DNA of 64,000 bases from Mycolicibacterium vulneris (GTDB lineage: Bacteria > Actinomycetota > Actinomycetes > Mycobacteriales > Mycobacteriaceae). The notes below the pieces were generated by a model. That model had not been told where the DNA came from, ran no database searches, and saw only the letters and a program-made list of their open reading frames with translations. Position 1 is the first letter of the stretch. Each line of letters starts with the position of its first letter. Of the stretch, positions 18,133-26,548 are shown in pieces. The translations under genes were made by a program, and so were the position numbers. Location: positions 1 to 64,000 of the forward strand of contig NZ_NCXM01000009.1 in the NCBI RefSeq assembly GCF_002104765.1. The letters run 5' to 3'.

Positions 18133-20078
18133 AATGGGTTACCTACCAAGGTGATGACGGCGAGCGCGTCGGGGTCCTCTCCGGCGACACCATCCACGCG
18201 CTGCCGGCGGGCGTGACGCTGCTCGACCTGATCGCGCGAGGCTCTGACGGACTGCGGCAAGCGGGGGAGGAGGCGCAGCGCTCCCCGGCGGCGTCGGTAC
18301 CGCTCGCCGACGTCCGACTGCTGGCGCCCATCCCGCGCCCGCCGTCCATCCGGGATTCCCTGTGCTTCCTGGACCACATGCGCAACTGCCAAGCCGCGCT
18401 GGGCGCCGGACGGCTGCTCGCCGACAGCTGGTATCGCATTCCCGCGTTCTACTTCGCCTGTCCGTCAACCGTTTTAGGGCCCTACGACAATGCGCCGACA
18501 GCACCCGGTTCCGCTTGGCAGGACTTCGAATTGGAGATCGCCGCGGTGATCGGGGCCGGCGGCAGGGATCTCACCGTCGAGCAGGCCGAACAGGCGATCA
18601 TCGGCTACACCATCTTCAACGACTGGTCCGCGCGCGACCTGCAGCAGATGGAAAGCCAACTGGGTATCGGACAGGGCAAGGGAAAGGACAGCGGTGTCAC
18701 GCTGGGTCCCTACCTGGTGACCCCCGACGAACTCGAGCCGTACCGCCAGCCGTCCCATCCAGGCAGGCTGGACCTGCGGGTTACCGCCCTGGTCAACGAC
18801 GCCATCATCGGTACGGGGTCGACGGCCCAGATGGACTGGACGTTCGGCGAAGTCATCTCCTACGCCTCGCGCGGCGTCACCCTCAACCCCGGCGACGTCA
18901 TCGGCTCCGGAACGGTGCCCACCTGCACACTGGTCGAGCATCTCAATCCCGCTGCGCTGGAATCGTTTCCCGGCTGGCTACACGACGGCGACGTCGTCAC
19001 GCTCCAGGTCCAGGGCTTGGGGGAGACCCGCCAGACCGTCCGCGCGAGCCGCGCGCCACACGCGTTGGCCGCGCGGCCCAACCCGGACGCCGCGCCCGCA
19101 GCGCCGCGGGTCAATCGGGCACCGGCCCGGGTGCCTTACACCCGCGGGCTGCATCAGGTCGCCGACCGGGTGTGGGCATGGACGCTGCCGGACGGGGGCT
19201 ACGGGTGGAGCAACGCCGGGCTGATCGCCGGCGAGGACGCGTCCCTGTTGGTGGACACTCTGTTCGACCTGGCGCTGACCCGCGAGATGCTCACCGCGAT
19301 GCGGCCCATCACCGGGTCCGCGCCCATCACCGACGCGTTGATCACCCACTCCAACGGCGACCACACCCACGGCAACCAACTGCTCGACGCGTCGGTGCGC
19401 ATCATCGCCGCGCACGGAACCGCCGAGGAGATCGAGCACGGGATGGCGCCCGAGATGCTGGCCATGGTGCAAACCGCCAACCTCGGGCCGGTGGCGACCC
19501 CGTACACGCGAGAACGATTCGGGCACTTCGACTTCAGCAACATCACGCTGCGCAACGCCGACCAGACCTTCGAGCGCAACCTGTCCGTCGAGGTCGGCGG
19601 GCGGCGGATCGACATGCTGAATCTGGGTCCCGCGCACACCGCCGCCGACTCGGTGGTGCACGTGCCCGACGCGGGAGTGCTGTTCGCCGGCGACCTGCTG
19701 TTCATCGGCTGCACGCCCATCGTGTGGGCCGGTCCGATCGCCAACTGGGTCGCGGCGTGCGACACGATGATCGCGCTGGACGCGCCGACGGTGGTGCCCG
19801 GCCACGGCCCCGTCACCGATCCGGACGGAATCCGCGCGGTGCGTGGCTATCTCGTGCACGTCGCCGAACAGTCCGAGGACGCCTACCACCGGGGGTTGTC
19901 GTGGGCCGAGGCCGCCGACACCATCGACCTCGGCGAGTACGCCACGTGGCTGGACGCCGAGCGCGTCGTCGTCAACGTCTATCAGCGGTATCGCGAACTC
20001 GACCCGCAGACACCGCAATTGGAGGTCATGGCCCTGCTGGTGATGCAGGCCGAGTGGCTGGCCAAGCGGTCCGCGTGA
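18129..20078 (+). CDS. FAH-family hydrolase / metallo-beta-lactamase-fold fusion (Rv0939-type)
   Basis: A 649-residue two-domain protein. Residues ~1-310 are a fumarylacetoacetate-hydrolase-like domain, with SAWQDFELEIAAVIGAGG (acidic metal ligands) and FNDWSARDLQ. Such domains act as acylpyruvate hydrolases, HHDD isomerases or oxaloacetate decarboxylases. Residues ~335-649 are a metallo-beta-lactamase fold with the zinc motif THSNGDHTHGN, then GPAHTAADSVVH, LFAGDLLF and VPGHGPV. M. tuberculosis Rv0939 appears to have the same layout. Both domains keep their metal ligands, so both are probably active. The GTG start overlaps the ligD stop; a role in aromatic or sterol-ring breakdown is only a guess. 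Confidence 0.85.
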   Translation: MKWVTYQGDDGERVGVLSGDTIHALPAGVTLLDLIARGSDGLRQAGEEAQRSPAASVPLADVRLLAPIPRPPSIRDSLCFLDHMRNCQAALGAGRLLADSWYRIPAFYFACPSTVLGPYDNAPTAPGSAWQDFELEIAAVIGAGGRDLTVEQAEQAIIGYTIFNDWSARDLQQMESQLGIGQGKGKDSGVTLGPYLVTPDELEPYRQPSHPGRLDLRVTALVNDAIIGTGSTAQMDWTFGEVISYASRGVTLNPGDVIGSGTVPTCTLVEHLNPAALESFPGWLHDGDVVTLQVQGLGETRQTVRASRAPHALAARPNPDAAPAAPRVNRAPARVPYTRGLHQVADRVWAWTLPDGGYGWSNAGLIAGEDASLLVDTLFDLALTREMLTAMRPITGSAPITDALITHSNGDHTHGNQLLDASVRIIAAHGTAEEIEHGMAPEMLAMVQTANLGPVATPYTRERFGHFDFSNITLRNADQTFERNLSVEVGGRRIDMLNLGPAHTAADSVVHVPDAGVLFAGDLLFIGCTPIVWAGPIANWVAACDTMIALDAPTVVPGHGPVTDPDGIRAVRGYLVHVAEQSEDAYHRGLSWAEAADTIDLGEYATWLDAERVVVNVYQRYRELDPQTPQLEVMALLVMQAEWLAKRSA

Positions 20079-20079
20079 C

Positions 20080-20093
20080 GCCGGCGCGCCGGC
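20080..20093. terminator. Palindrome between convergent genes
   Basis: GCCGGCGCGCCGGC is a perfect 14-bp palindrome occupying the 14-bp gap between the convergent stops of the FAH/MBL fusion gene and the methyltransferase gene. It can form a short hairpin in either transcript and may be a bidirectional terminator. No U tract follows. Confidence 0.4.
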
Positions 20094-21010
20094 TAGTGGC
20101 GCACCGCCCTGACGAAGCTGATCGTGGCTGCGGGAACCTGATGCTCGGCGGGGCCCAGTTCCGGTAAGCCCGCGGCGGAGAACAGATCCGTGAGCCGAAA
20201 TGTGGTGGTATCCCACCCGTTTGCCGCCAGGTGCGCGGCGACGTCGGTGTGCTCGCCCGGGTAGGCCAAGCCCGCGATGTCCAAATCGAGGCCCTGCCGT
20301 CGCCACCCCTCGGTCATGAGCCGGGCCTGTTCCTGCCCCTCTGGCGTCGTCGGGGCGACGGTCCCGAAGTCGCCGGCGAACCGGCTGCCTTCGCTGGACA
20401 ACGGAATGATGGCGTTCAGCAACCGAACTTCGGCGTCGGGCGGAAGGAATCCGATCAGCACTCCCTCGGCGAGCCAGGTCGTCGGCTGATCCGGGTCAAA
20501 GCCCGCCGCTTGCAACGCCGCCGGCCAGTCCTCACGCAAATCGATACCCACGGTGCGGAGTTCGGCGGTCGGGGCGGCGCCGATCTCGGCCAGCGTCGCC
20601 GTCTTGAACGCGATCACCTCCGGCTGATCGATCTCGTACACCGTCGTCCCGGCCGGCCATCGCAGCCGGTAGGCCCGCGAGTCCAGACCCGATGCCACGA
20701 TCACCACCTGGCGCAACCCGGCCTGCCCGGCCGCGGCGAAATAGTCATCGTAAAACCGGGCCCGGGCCGCGAATGTGTCCACCATGCGCGAGAATCCGAC
20801 ACCCGTTTCCAGGTCCACCGAATCGAGTTCGCCGGCCGCCAGCCTGGTGAATACGTCCAGCCCGACGGCGCGTACCAGCGGCTCGGCGAACTCGTCGGTG
20901 ATGACCGGCTGCGGGCGTCTGGTGGCCGCCGCCCGGGCCGCGGCCACCATGGTGGCGGTGGCGCCCACGCTGTTGGCCAGGTCCCAGGTGTCGCCTTCGG
21001 TTCGTGCCAT
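20093..21010 (-). CDS. Class I SAM-dependent methyltransferase (mycobacterial TIGR00027/LCM-like family)
   Basis: A 305-residue member of the large mycobacterial family of putative SAM-dependent methyltransferases, related to leucine carboxyl methyltransferase. It begins [26 protein letters not shown], the usual start of this family. The SAM motif is [15 protein letters not shown] near residue 98, followed by VYEIDQPEV and [14 protein letters not shown]. The Met at 21010 is chosen because family similarity begins exactly there, although the frame stays open upstream. The methyl acceptor is unknown. Confidence 0.9.
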   Translation of the reverse strand: MARTEGDTWDLANSVGATATMVAAARAAATRRPQPVITDEFAEPLVRAVGLDVFTRLAAGELDSVDLETGVGFSRMVDTFAARARFYDDYFAAAGQAGLRQVVIVASGLDSRAYRLRWPAGTTVYEIDQPEVIAFKTATLAEIGAAPTAELRTVGIDLREDWPAALQAAGFDPDQPTTWLAEGVLIGFLPPDAEVRLLNAIIPLSSEGSRFAGDFGTVAPTTPEGQEQARLMTEGWRRQGLDLDIAGLAYPGEHTDVAAHLAANGWDTTTFRLTDLFSAAGLPELGPAEHQVPAATISFVRAVRH

Positions 21011-21085
21011 GGCTGCTCCTTCGATGTGGTGGCAGAACCACGGTATGCCTCCTCGGTAAAGAGCGATGTGGCCTACGGTTCCCCT

Positions 21086-21892
21086 ATGCCTGCAGTGACA
21101 CTGGATCGTCCCGAAGACAACATCGCCCGCATTACCCTGAACCGGCCGGAGCGCCTCAACGCCATCGATGGCTCGTTGATCGACGGCGTCCACGAGGCCC
21201 TCGACGTGCTGGACAACGGTGAGTATCGGGTGGCGATCCTGACCGGTGCCGGACGCGGATTCTGCGCCGGCGCCGATCTGAGCGGCACCGGCCAGCCCTG
21301 GACTCAGCACAAGCCGACCACCCCGGCGTTCAAGGTCAACTACGACGCCCAGGTCCGGCTGGCCAACCTGTACACCCGGATCTACGAGATGGACATTCCG
21401 GTGATCGGCGCGGTGAATGGGGTCGCCGTCGGCGGTGGGCTGGCGTTCTCGTTGGTCTGCGATATCCGGGTCGCCTCCGAGCACGCGCGGTTCGGTTCGG
21501 TGTTCATCAAGGCGGGGTTCTCGTCGATGGACATGGGCACCAGCTACCTGCTGCCCAAGATCGTCGGCGCCGGAGTGGCGCGCGAACTCATGCTCACCGG
21601 TCGCATCATCGACGCGGCGGAGGCCTACCGCATCAAGCTGGTGCACGAGGTCGTCGCCGCCGATGAGCTGATGCCGGCCGCGCTCAAGCTGGCCCGCTCG
21701 ATCGCCGAGAACAACGCATACGGCGTGTGGCAGACCAAGATTGGCCTCAACGCCGCACTGGACGCGCCGAGCCTGCGCCATGCCATCGAGATCGAGAACC
21801 GCACCCAGATCCTCAGCGGCTTCACGAACAACCCGGTCGAGGCCGCGCTGGCGCACCGGGAAAAGCGCGCCCCGAAATGGGATGTGCTGTAA
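21086..21892 (+). CDS. Enoyl-CoA hydratase/isomerase (crotonase) family protein
   Basis: A 268-residue crotonase-fold protein. CoA-binding and oxyanion-hole segments are [12 protein letters not shown] near residue 64 and [18 protein letters not shown] near residue 112. The region that normally carries the two catalytic Glu residues reads [18 protein letters not shown], so at least one hydratase Glu is replaced; an isomerase, hydrolase or different lyase activity is possible. The ATG at 21086 is chosen because homology starts there. It converges on the F420 oxidoreductase gene across a 57-bp tandem repeat. Confidence 0.87.
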   Translation: MPAVTLDRPEDNIARITLNRPERLNAIDGSLIDGVHEALDVLDNGEYRVAILTGAGRGFCAGADLSGTGQPWTQHKPTTPAFKVNYDAQVRLANLYTRIYEMDIPVIGAVNGVAVGGGLAFSLVCDIRVASEHARFGSVFIKAGFSSMDMGTSYLLPKIVGAGVARELMLTGRIIDAAEAYRIKLVHEVVAADELMPAALKLARSIAENNAYGVWQTKIGLNAALDAPSLRHAIEIENRTQILSGFTNNPVEAALAHREKRAPKWDVL

Positions 21893-21903
21893 CGCTTCTG
21901 CTT

Positions 21904-22168
21904 GCGCCCGGCTGCGGCCGCGCTTGCGACCGCCGCTAAAGCTGATGGCGGCGGCCCGCTGCGCCCGGCTGCGGCCGCGCTTGCGACCGCCGCTAAAGCT
22001 GATGGCGGCGGCCCGCTGCGCCCGGCTGCGGCCGCGCTTGCGACCGCCGCTAAAGCTGATGGCGGCGGCCCGCTGCGCCCGGCTGCGGCCGCGCTTGCGA
22101 CCGCCGCTAAAGCTGATGGCGGCGGCCCGCTGCGCCCGGCTGCGGCCGCGCTTGCGACCGCCGCTAAA
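21904..22168. repeat. 57-bp tandem repeat, about 4.6 copies (VNTR/MIRU-like)
   Basis: Four full 57-bp units (21941-21997, 21998-22054, 22055-22111, 22112-22168) follow a 37-bp partial unit (21904-21940). The copies are identical by eye. Each unit contains GATGGCGGCGG near one end and GACCGCCGC near the other, which can pair as a stem, plus an inner GCGGCC/GGCCGC pair. The array fills nearly all of the gap between two convergent genes, and the last copy includes the stop codon of the F420 oxidoreductase gene (22164-22166). A 55-bp relative occurs after rpmF. Confidence 0.95.
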
Positions 22169-23066
22169 GCTTCGCGATCACGTTCTCGGCGAACATCTCC
22201 AGGTTGCGGATCTTGCTGTCCAACGGCTCGGTGTCCTTGCCCTTGATGTAGGGAATGCGGAAGCCGACGATGACGTCGGTGACGCCCTTGTCCTCGAGCC
22301 GTTTGATGCCGTCGGCGGTGTAGGCGTCGGCCGAGATCACGTGGATCTCGAACGGCCCGGTCTTGCCGGCTTCTTCGCGGAACTTCTTGAGCTTGGCCAG
22401 CAGGTGGTCGAGTTCCTCGGGGTCGCCGCCGCCGTGCATCCAGCCGTCCAGGCGCGCCGCGCGCCGCAGCGCCGCGTCGGCGTGCCCGCCGATCAGAATT
22501 GGGACGGGTTTGGTGGGCGCCGGGGTCATCTTGGTCTTGGGGATGTCGTAGAACTCGCCGTGGAATTCGAAGTAGTCGCCGGTGGTGAGGCCCTGGATGA
22601 TCTCGATGCATTCGTCCATCCGCTTGCCGCGCCTGGCGAACGGGACACCCAACAACTCGTAGTCCTCGGGCCACGGGCTGGTGCCGACGCCGAAGCCCAC
22701 CCGGTTGTCGGTCATCGCGGCCAGCGACCCGATCTGCTTGGCCACCAACGCCGGTGGCCGGATGGGCAGCTTGAGCACGAAGAAGTTGAACCGCAGCCTC
22801 GTAGTCACCGCGCCCAAAGCCGAAGTGAGCACGAAGGTTTCGATGAACTCCTTACCGTCCAGGAATTCGCGGTTGCCGTCCGGGGTGTAGGGGTACTTCG
22901 AATCGGATTCGAAGGGGTAGGCGATGCTGTCGGCGATCGTCATGGCGTCGTAGCCTGCCGCCTCGGCTGCCTTGGCCAGCGGGATGTAGTACCTAAAGTC
23001 CGTCATCGCCTCTGCGTAGGTAAACCGCACGTCATCTGCCTTCCTGAAGGGGTCGTCAGTCGACAT
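22164..23066 (-). CDS. LLM-class F420-dependent oxidoreductase (Rv0940c-type), KstR-linked
   Basis: A 300-residue luciferase-like (beta/alpha)8 oxidoreductase with [21 protein letters not shown] near residue 135 and [20 protein letters not shown] near residue 195. The start is taken as the ATG at 23066, which lies immediately next to a perfect KstR-type palindrome. That leaves no room for a ribosome-binding site, so either the mRNA is leaderless or translation begins at a later Met such as residue 21. The stop codon lies in the last unit of the 57-bp repeat. Sterol or lipid metabolism is inferred from the operator. Confidence 0.87.
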   Translation of the reverse strand: MSTDDPFRKADDVRFTYAEAMTDFRYYIPLAKAAEAAGYDAMTIADSIAYPFESDSKYPYTPDGNREFLDGKEFIETFVLTSALGAVTTRLRFNFFVLKLPIRPPALVAKQIGSLAAMTDNRVGFGVGTSPWPEDYELLGVPFARRGKRMDECIEIIQGLTTGDYFEFHGEFYDIPKTKMTPAPTKPVPILIGGHADAALRRAARLDGWMHGGGDPEELDHLLAKLKKFREEAGKTGPFEIHVISADAYTADGIKRLEDKGVTDVIVGFRIPYIKGKDTEPLDSKIRNLEMFAENVIAKL

Positions 23067-23080
23067 TAGAACGTGTTCTA
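23067..23080. promoter_or_regulatory. KstR-type operator abutting the Rv0940c-like start
   Basis: TAGAACGTGTTCTA is a perfect 6-2-6 inverted repeat fitting TnnAACnnGTTnnA, the binding consensus of the cholesterol-catabolism repressor KstR. It directly abuts the ATG of the minus-strand F420 oxidoreductase gene. The same 14 bases recur at 40432. Confidence 0.8.
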
Positions 23081-23145
23081 GTTTCAGCACAACCGGCAAA
23101 TCGGGGTGGCGACACCCGGGCCGCCGACCAGGGCAGGTTTTTGGG

Positions 23146-23937
23146 CTAGAGCTGGTTCTCGGGGCCGATGACCGCCCACACCGTCTTCCCGGACGAGGTG
23201 GGCGTGCTGCCCCATGCTCGGGACAGCGCGTCGACGATCGCCAGTCCGGACACGTCGATGCCCTTCTTCGGCGACGGCAGTCGTACCGCGGGCGTGTTGC
23301 TCGCATCCGACACCGCGATGGTCGCCGTGGCGCCCTGCGCCTCGATGCGCACCGCCGGAACGCTGGCGGTGTGTTCCAGCACGTTCTCCACGAACACGTT
23401 GACCACCACCAGCGCCACCGGAATGAGCTTGGACTGCGACCAGGTCGTGAGCCATTCGCGGACCAGGCGCCGGGACTCCCGCAGGCTGGTCAGGTCGGCG
23501 GGCAGTTGCACATCGGCGCGCCGCACCGGGCGGCGGCTGTTCTGGCTGAGCGTCTTCAGCGCGGCCTTCTCGCTCGCATAGACCGGCATGAAGTGGGTGA
23601 CGCCGCTATTGGTGATCACATCGCGGACCGCCCGGTTGGTGCAGACCAGCACGATCGGAATGTGGGGGGAGCTGCCGAGCTGCCAGTATGCGCCCACGAA
23701 GGTCGCCCATGCCGATTCGGTGCGCACCTTGAGCCCGGAGACGTTGACGATCACGGCTGCGGCATCGTCCAGCGTGGCTTTGAGGATGCGTTCGCGAAGT
23801 GCGGTCGAGTTGACGGCATCAAGCTCGCCGTCGACGGTAAGAACGGCAACCGAGTCATCCGTCCGCATCGCAACGGCCACCGGGCTCATCCCAGCTCGGT
23901 CCTGGCGTCCGGTTCCATTTCCCCCTCCTCGCATCAT
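23146..23937 (-). CDS. STAS domain / HATPase fusion, anti-sigma-factor regulator (Rv0941c-type)
   Basis: A 263-residue cytoplasmic protein with two partner-switching domains. Residues ~20-120 are a STAS (anti-sigma-antagonist) domain; the usual D-S-S-G phospho-acceptor site is replaced by RTESAWATF. Residues ~150-263 are an RsbW/SpoIIAB-type ATPase, with the N-box ENVLEH near residue 208 and GIDVSGLAIVDALSRAWG as the G1-type box. Such a fusion suggests a sigma-factor regulatory switch in one chain. The true start is uncertain: Met1, Met17 or Met24 are possible, and the AGGAGGGGG run lies inside the first codons. Confidence 0.8.
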   Translation of the reverse strand: MMRGGGNGTGRQDRAGMSPVAVAMRTDDSVAVLTVDGELDAVNSTALRERILKATLDDAAAVIVNVSGLKVRTESAWATFVGAYWQLGSSPHIPIVLVCTNRAVRDVITNSGVTHFMPVYASEKAALKTLSQNSRRPVRRADVQLPADLTSLRESRRLVREWLTTWSQSKLIPVALVVVNVFVENVLEHTASVPAVRIEAQGATATIAVSDASNTPAVRLPSPKKGIDVSGLAIVDALSRAWGSTPTSSGKTVWAVIGPENQL

Positions 23938-24285
23938 GCCGGGCCGACTGCTTGAGTATCCGCTCTCGGCTGCAAAAGTCTACTTCGCGAACCAGCGGCC
24001 TCAATAGAGCCGGAAATCGCAGGCTGCGATTGGGATTCCCGTAAATCCATGCCGCAAGCCCGCAACGAAAGCACCATGCGCCCCCCTCCCACACCCGTCG
24101 GGAGTCGACCCCACCCCGACGCGCTATGGAGTCAAATGCCCAGCACGCGCTTCCAACGGGGTTACCACGCGGTGACCATCGCCAAACTTTTCGGTATGCC
24201 AGACCAACGGGTGGTTAACCAGCGCAAAGGCATCAGCCATCGCGCCGCGCGTCAGCCACGGCGCGCGGCGGAGCGCCCATCGGGC
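23938..24285. other. 348-bp intergenic region without a convincing gene
   Basis: This spacer lies between the divergent start of the STAS/ATPase gene and the end of the flavin monooxygenase gene. A plus-strand frame opens at 24049 and runs into the monooxygenase on the opposite strand, but its composition and lack of a ribosome-binding site argue against coding. The left part probably holds the promoter of the STAS/ATPase gene. A strong GC hairpin near the right end is listed separately. Confidence 0.5.
24243..24270 (-). terminator. GC-rich hairpin downstream of the flavin monooxygenase gene
   Basis: Arms CGCCGCGCG (24243-24251) and CGCGCGGCG (24262-24270) form a perfect 9-bp stem with a 10-base loop, starting about 15 bp beyond the monooxygenase stop. 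No U tract follows, as is common for mycobacterial terminators. Confidence 0.5.
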
Positions 24286-25521
24286 TCAGTGGTTGCTCAG
24301 CGCGTAGGGGGGAGCGCCCACTCCGGCGACCGAGTGCGTCCCCCACGGTGTCTGTTCGACGATGCGTGCCGGCGCGCTGCGCTCCCCGACCGTGAGCGTG
24401 CCTGTCCGTGATTGCTTGAGGACGTCGCCGGCCAGGGGTCCCGACGGAGAACCAAACACCGTTCCCTGCCAGTGGTAGCGGCCGTCGATCGGGTCCAGAT
24501 GACCGGTCAGCCGGACCCGCACCGAGTGGTGGGCACCGGCGATTTCCAGCGTGGCGTCGCCGTCGTACGTGTCTTCACCGGCGGGCGCGCTGGCCGACAG
24601 ATCGAAGGCGGATGCCACCGAGGGCGGCTCGGCCGGCCGCAGCTGGGCGCGCTCGTTGAACACCCGCTGGCTGCTGGCGCGCAACTCGATGCGGCCACTG
24701 GCCGTGCGCCCCATGACTTTCAGGCACGCGGCGACGTAACGCGCCTGCGCGTCCGGATCGGGACCGGTGACGAAGAAGTAATTGGGGAACCCGCGAATCG
24801 CCACCCCGCAGAACGGCTCCATGCCGTCGTGCCAGGCCTGCCGGATGGTCAGCCCTGCCGAGCCGACCAGGGTCTGGTCGGCGACGTCCTCGGGGATGAA
24901 GTAGCCGGTGCCGAAGATGATGGCGTCGACGCGGTGGACGGCTCCGTCGGCGGTGCGCACGCCCGATGCCGTCACCGCCTCGATCGCGGACCCGGCGATG
25001 GCGACCCGCGGGCGCGAGGCCGGCGTGCGGCGGCGCAGCCAGCGTGTGGCCCGGGTGGACCACGCCGGGATGTCGGCCACGACGCGACGCGGTGCGTGGG
25101 CGAACACGGTGACCGATGCCGCCGCCTGAGTCAACGGCCTGAGGAGGTGGGCGGCCGCGGAGTCGGTGCCTATTACCGCGATCTGCTTTCCGGACGGATC
25201 GAATCCGGGATCCCACGCCGCGGCGTGAAACGCCACTCCACCGAACTCGTCGCGTCCGGGGATGCCGGGCAGCCAGGGCCGCTGGACCGGATGGTGGGCG
25301 GCGACGACGACATCGGCCCGGATTTGGTCGCCCTCCGCCGTGGTCAACAGCCAGGTATCGGACTCATCGTCAAAGCGCGCGTCTCCGGTGGGCCGGTCCA
25401 GCCTCACCAGGTCGGTGAAACCGGCTGCCAGCAAGGCGGTTTGGGCGCTCTTGCCGCAGGCGCCCGCCCCGACGACGACGATGTGGCAGCAGCGCTCAGC
25501 ATGGTCCGGCGGCTGCGTCAC
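24286..25521 (-). CDS. FAD-dependent monooxygenase with C-terminal DUF4873-like domain (Rv0943c-type)
   Basis: A 411-residue flavoprotein. The N-terminal FAD motif is VVVGAGACGKSAQ near residue 18. FGGVAFHAAAWD near residue 92 fits the Baeyer-Villiger monooxygenase fingerprint F-x-G-x3-H-x3-W. The second nucleotide motif is IAVIGTDSAAAHLL, and IIFGTGYF follows near residue 208. Residues ~300-411 form an extra beta-rich domain found in actinobacterial monooxygenases. It overlaps the stop of the AurF-like gene by 4 bp, so the two form an operon. The M. tuberculosis counterpart is, from memory, shorter. Confidence 0.83.
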   Translation of the reverse strand: MTQPPDHAERCCHIVVVGAGACGKSAQTALLAAGFTDLVRLDRPTGDARFDDESDTWLLTTAEGDQIRADVVVAAHHPVQRPWLPGIPGRDEFGGVAFHAAAWDPGFDPSGKQIAVIGTDSAAAHLLRPLTQAAASVTVFAHAPRRVVADIPAWSTRATRWLRRRTPASRPRVAIAGSAIEAVTASGVRTADGAVHRVDAIIFGTGYFIPEDVADQTLVGSAGLTIRQAWHDGMEPFCGVAIRGFPNYFFVTGPDPDAQARYVAACLKVMGRTASGRIELRASSQRVFNERAQLRPAEPPSVASAFDLSASAPAGEDTYDGDATLEIAGAHHSVRVRLTGHLDPIDGRYHWQGTVFGSPSGPLAGDVLKQSRTGTLTVGERSAPARIVEQTPWGTHSVAGVGAPPYALSNH

Positions 25522-26423
25522 AGAAACCTGCTGCGCTTCCAGCCGCGGCGTGCGATCGAGCCCATCAGGCCGACCTCGGTCAAAAACGCCGCCAGTGGCG
25601 CGAATCCGGCAACCTGGATGTCGCGGCGGTGCGGGCTGGTGCGCGCGAGCTTGCGGGCCCGCTTGGGGTCGAGACCCGCCCGCGCATAGGGGACGGGATT
25701 GCTGAACAAGTAGTTGAAGAAGTAGCCGCCCAGGCCGTTGATGTTGGCCATGAACCAGCGGTTGAACCGGGGCATCTCGACCACGCGCTTGCGGGCACCG
25801 TCGCGCGCGAACTGGATGTGGCGCGCCTCCTCGGTAACGTGAATCCGCATGAGCCGCTGAATGATTGGTTGCAGCTCCGGATCGTCCATCATCTGTCGCT
25901 GCAGCGAGTCGAAGATCTCCTCACCGATCAGGGCGGCCACCCAGAGCATCGAGCCGCGCTGAAATGCCAGGGGCAGGCAGTTGATGATCATCCGGTGAAA
26001 CAGTTTGGGGCGCACCGGTTTGGCGCCGATGCGTTCGATCGCCTTACCGAACATCACCATGTGGCGGGTCTCGTCGCCCAGTTCGGTCAGCTTGTAATGG
26101 GTCGACCTGCTGGTCGGGTCCTCGTGCAGGATCGTGCGCAGTAACGCCTGGTTGAGCATGTTCTCGAACCAGATCCCGGCCGACAGCGTGTTGACCAATT
26201 CCTGCCGGGACAGCTCGATCTGTTGTTCGCGGGTCATCTCGTCCCACATCGGCGTGCCGTAGAGCGACACCAGCCGGGGCGGCAGATAGAACTTGTCCGG
26301 GTCCAGCGGGGCGTCCCAGTCGATATCGACAACGGGTTCGTAGGACTTTTTGACCGAGCCCTTCAGCAATCGGTCCGAGAAGTCCTCACGACTCGGCCCA
26401 CCTGGCTTCACCGGAGTAGTCAT
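25518..26423 (-). CDS. AurF-like diiron oxygenase
   Basis: A 301-residue protein of the ferritin-like p-aminobenzoate N-oxygenase (AurF) family. Candidate diiron ligands are visible as paired Glu and E-x2-H motifs: ELSRQE near residue 69, ELGDETRHM near residue 116, ALIGEEIFD near residue 164, and HVTEEARHIQF near residue 195. The ATG at 26423 is preceded by GGAGGG with 9-base spacing, which favours it over upstream alternatives. Its stop overlaps the flavin monooxygenase start. The joint substrate is unknown; N-oxygenation or C-oxidation of an amine or lipid is possible. Confidence 0.82.
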   Translation of the reverse strand: MTTPVKPGGPSREDFSDRLLKGSVKKSYEPVVDIDWDAPLDPDKFYLPPRLVSLYGTPMWDEMTREQQIELSRQELVNTLSAGIWFENMLNQALLRTILHEDPTSRSTHYKLTELGDETRHMVMFGKAIERIGAKPVRPKLFHRMIINCLPLAFQRGSMLWVAALIGEEIFDSLQRQMMDDPELQPIIQRLMRIHVTEEARHIQFARDGARKRVVEMPRFNRWFMANINGLGGYFFNYLFSNPVPYARAGLDPKRARKLARTSPHRRDIQVAGFAPLAAFLTEVGLMGSIARRGWKRSRFL

Positions 26424-26548
26424 CGCTGGCGTCCCTCCATTGGGTGCTTCAGACGGTACCCATGGTACTGGGTACTTGCGGTCCCGGCTAGATGCTCGAG
26501 GTTGCGATTCGGCAATCTGACGGGCAACGAGCATCAGGAGGCGGCGTA

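Noticed and set aside
20231..21085. Upstream extension of the crotonase frame to a 553-codon open reading frame
   Set aside because: The extension is antisense to the methyltransferase, which has clear family motifs. Crotonase similarity starts only at the Met at 21086.
21902..22246. Open frame across the 57-bp array encoding a repeated Ala/Gly-rich peptide, suggestive of a repeat protein
   Set aside because: 57 bp is 19 codons, so any frame through the array stays open automatically. There is no ribosome-binding site, the region lies between two convergent genes, and the frame ends inside the F420 oxidoreductase gene on the other strand.
24049..24411. 120-codon plus-strand frame in the spacer before the flavin monooxygenase, considered as an Rv0942-like gene
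   Set aside because: It runs about 125 bp antisense into the monooxygenase, has no ribosome-binding site, and its composition (Arg/Pro/Ala) is that of a shadow frame. I could not support a gene.
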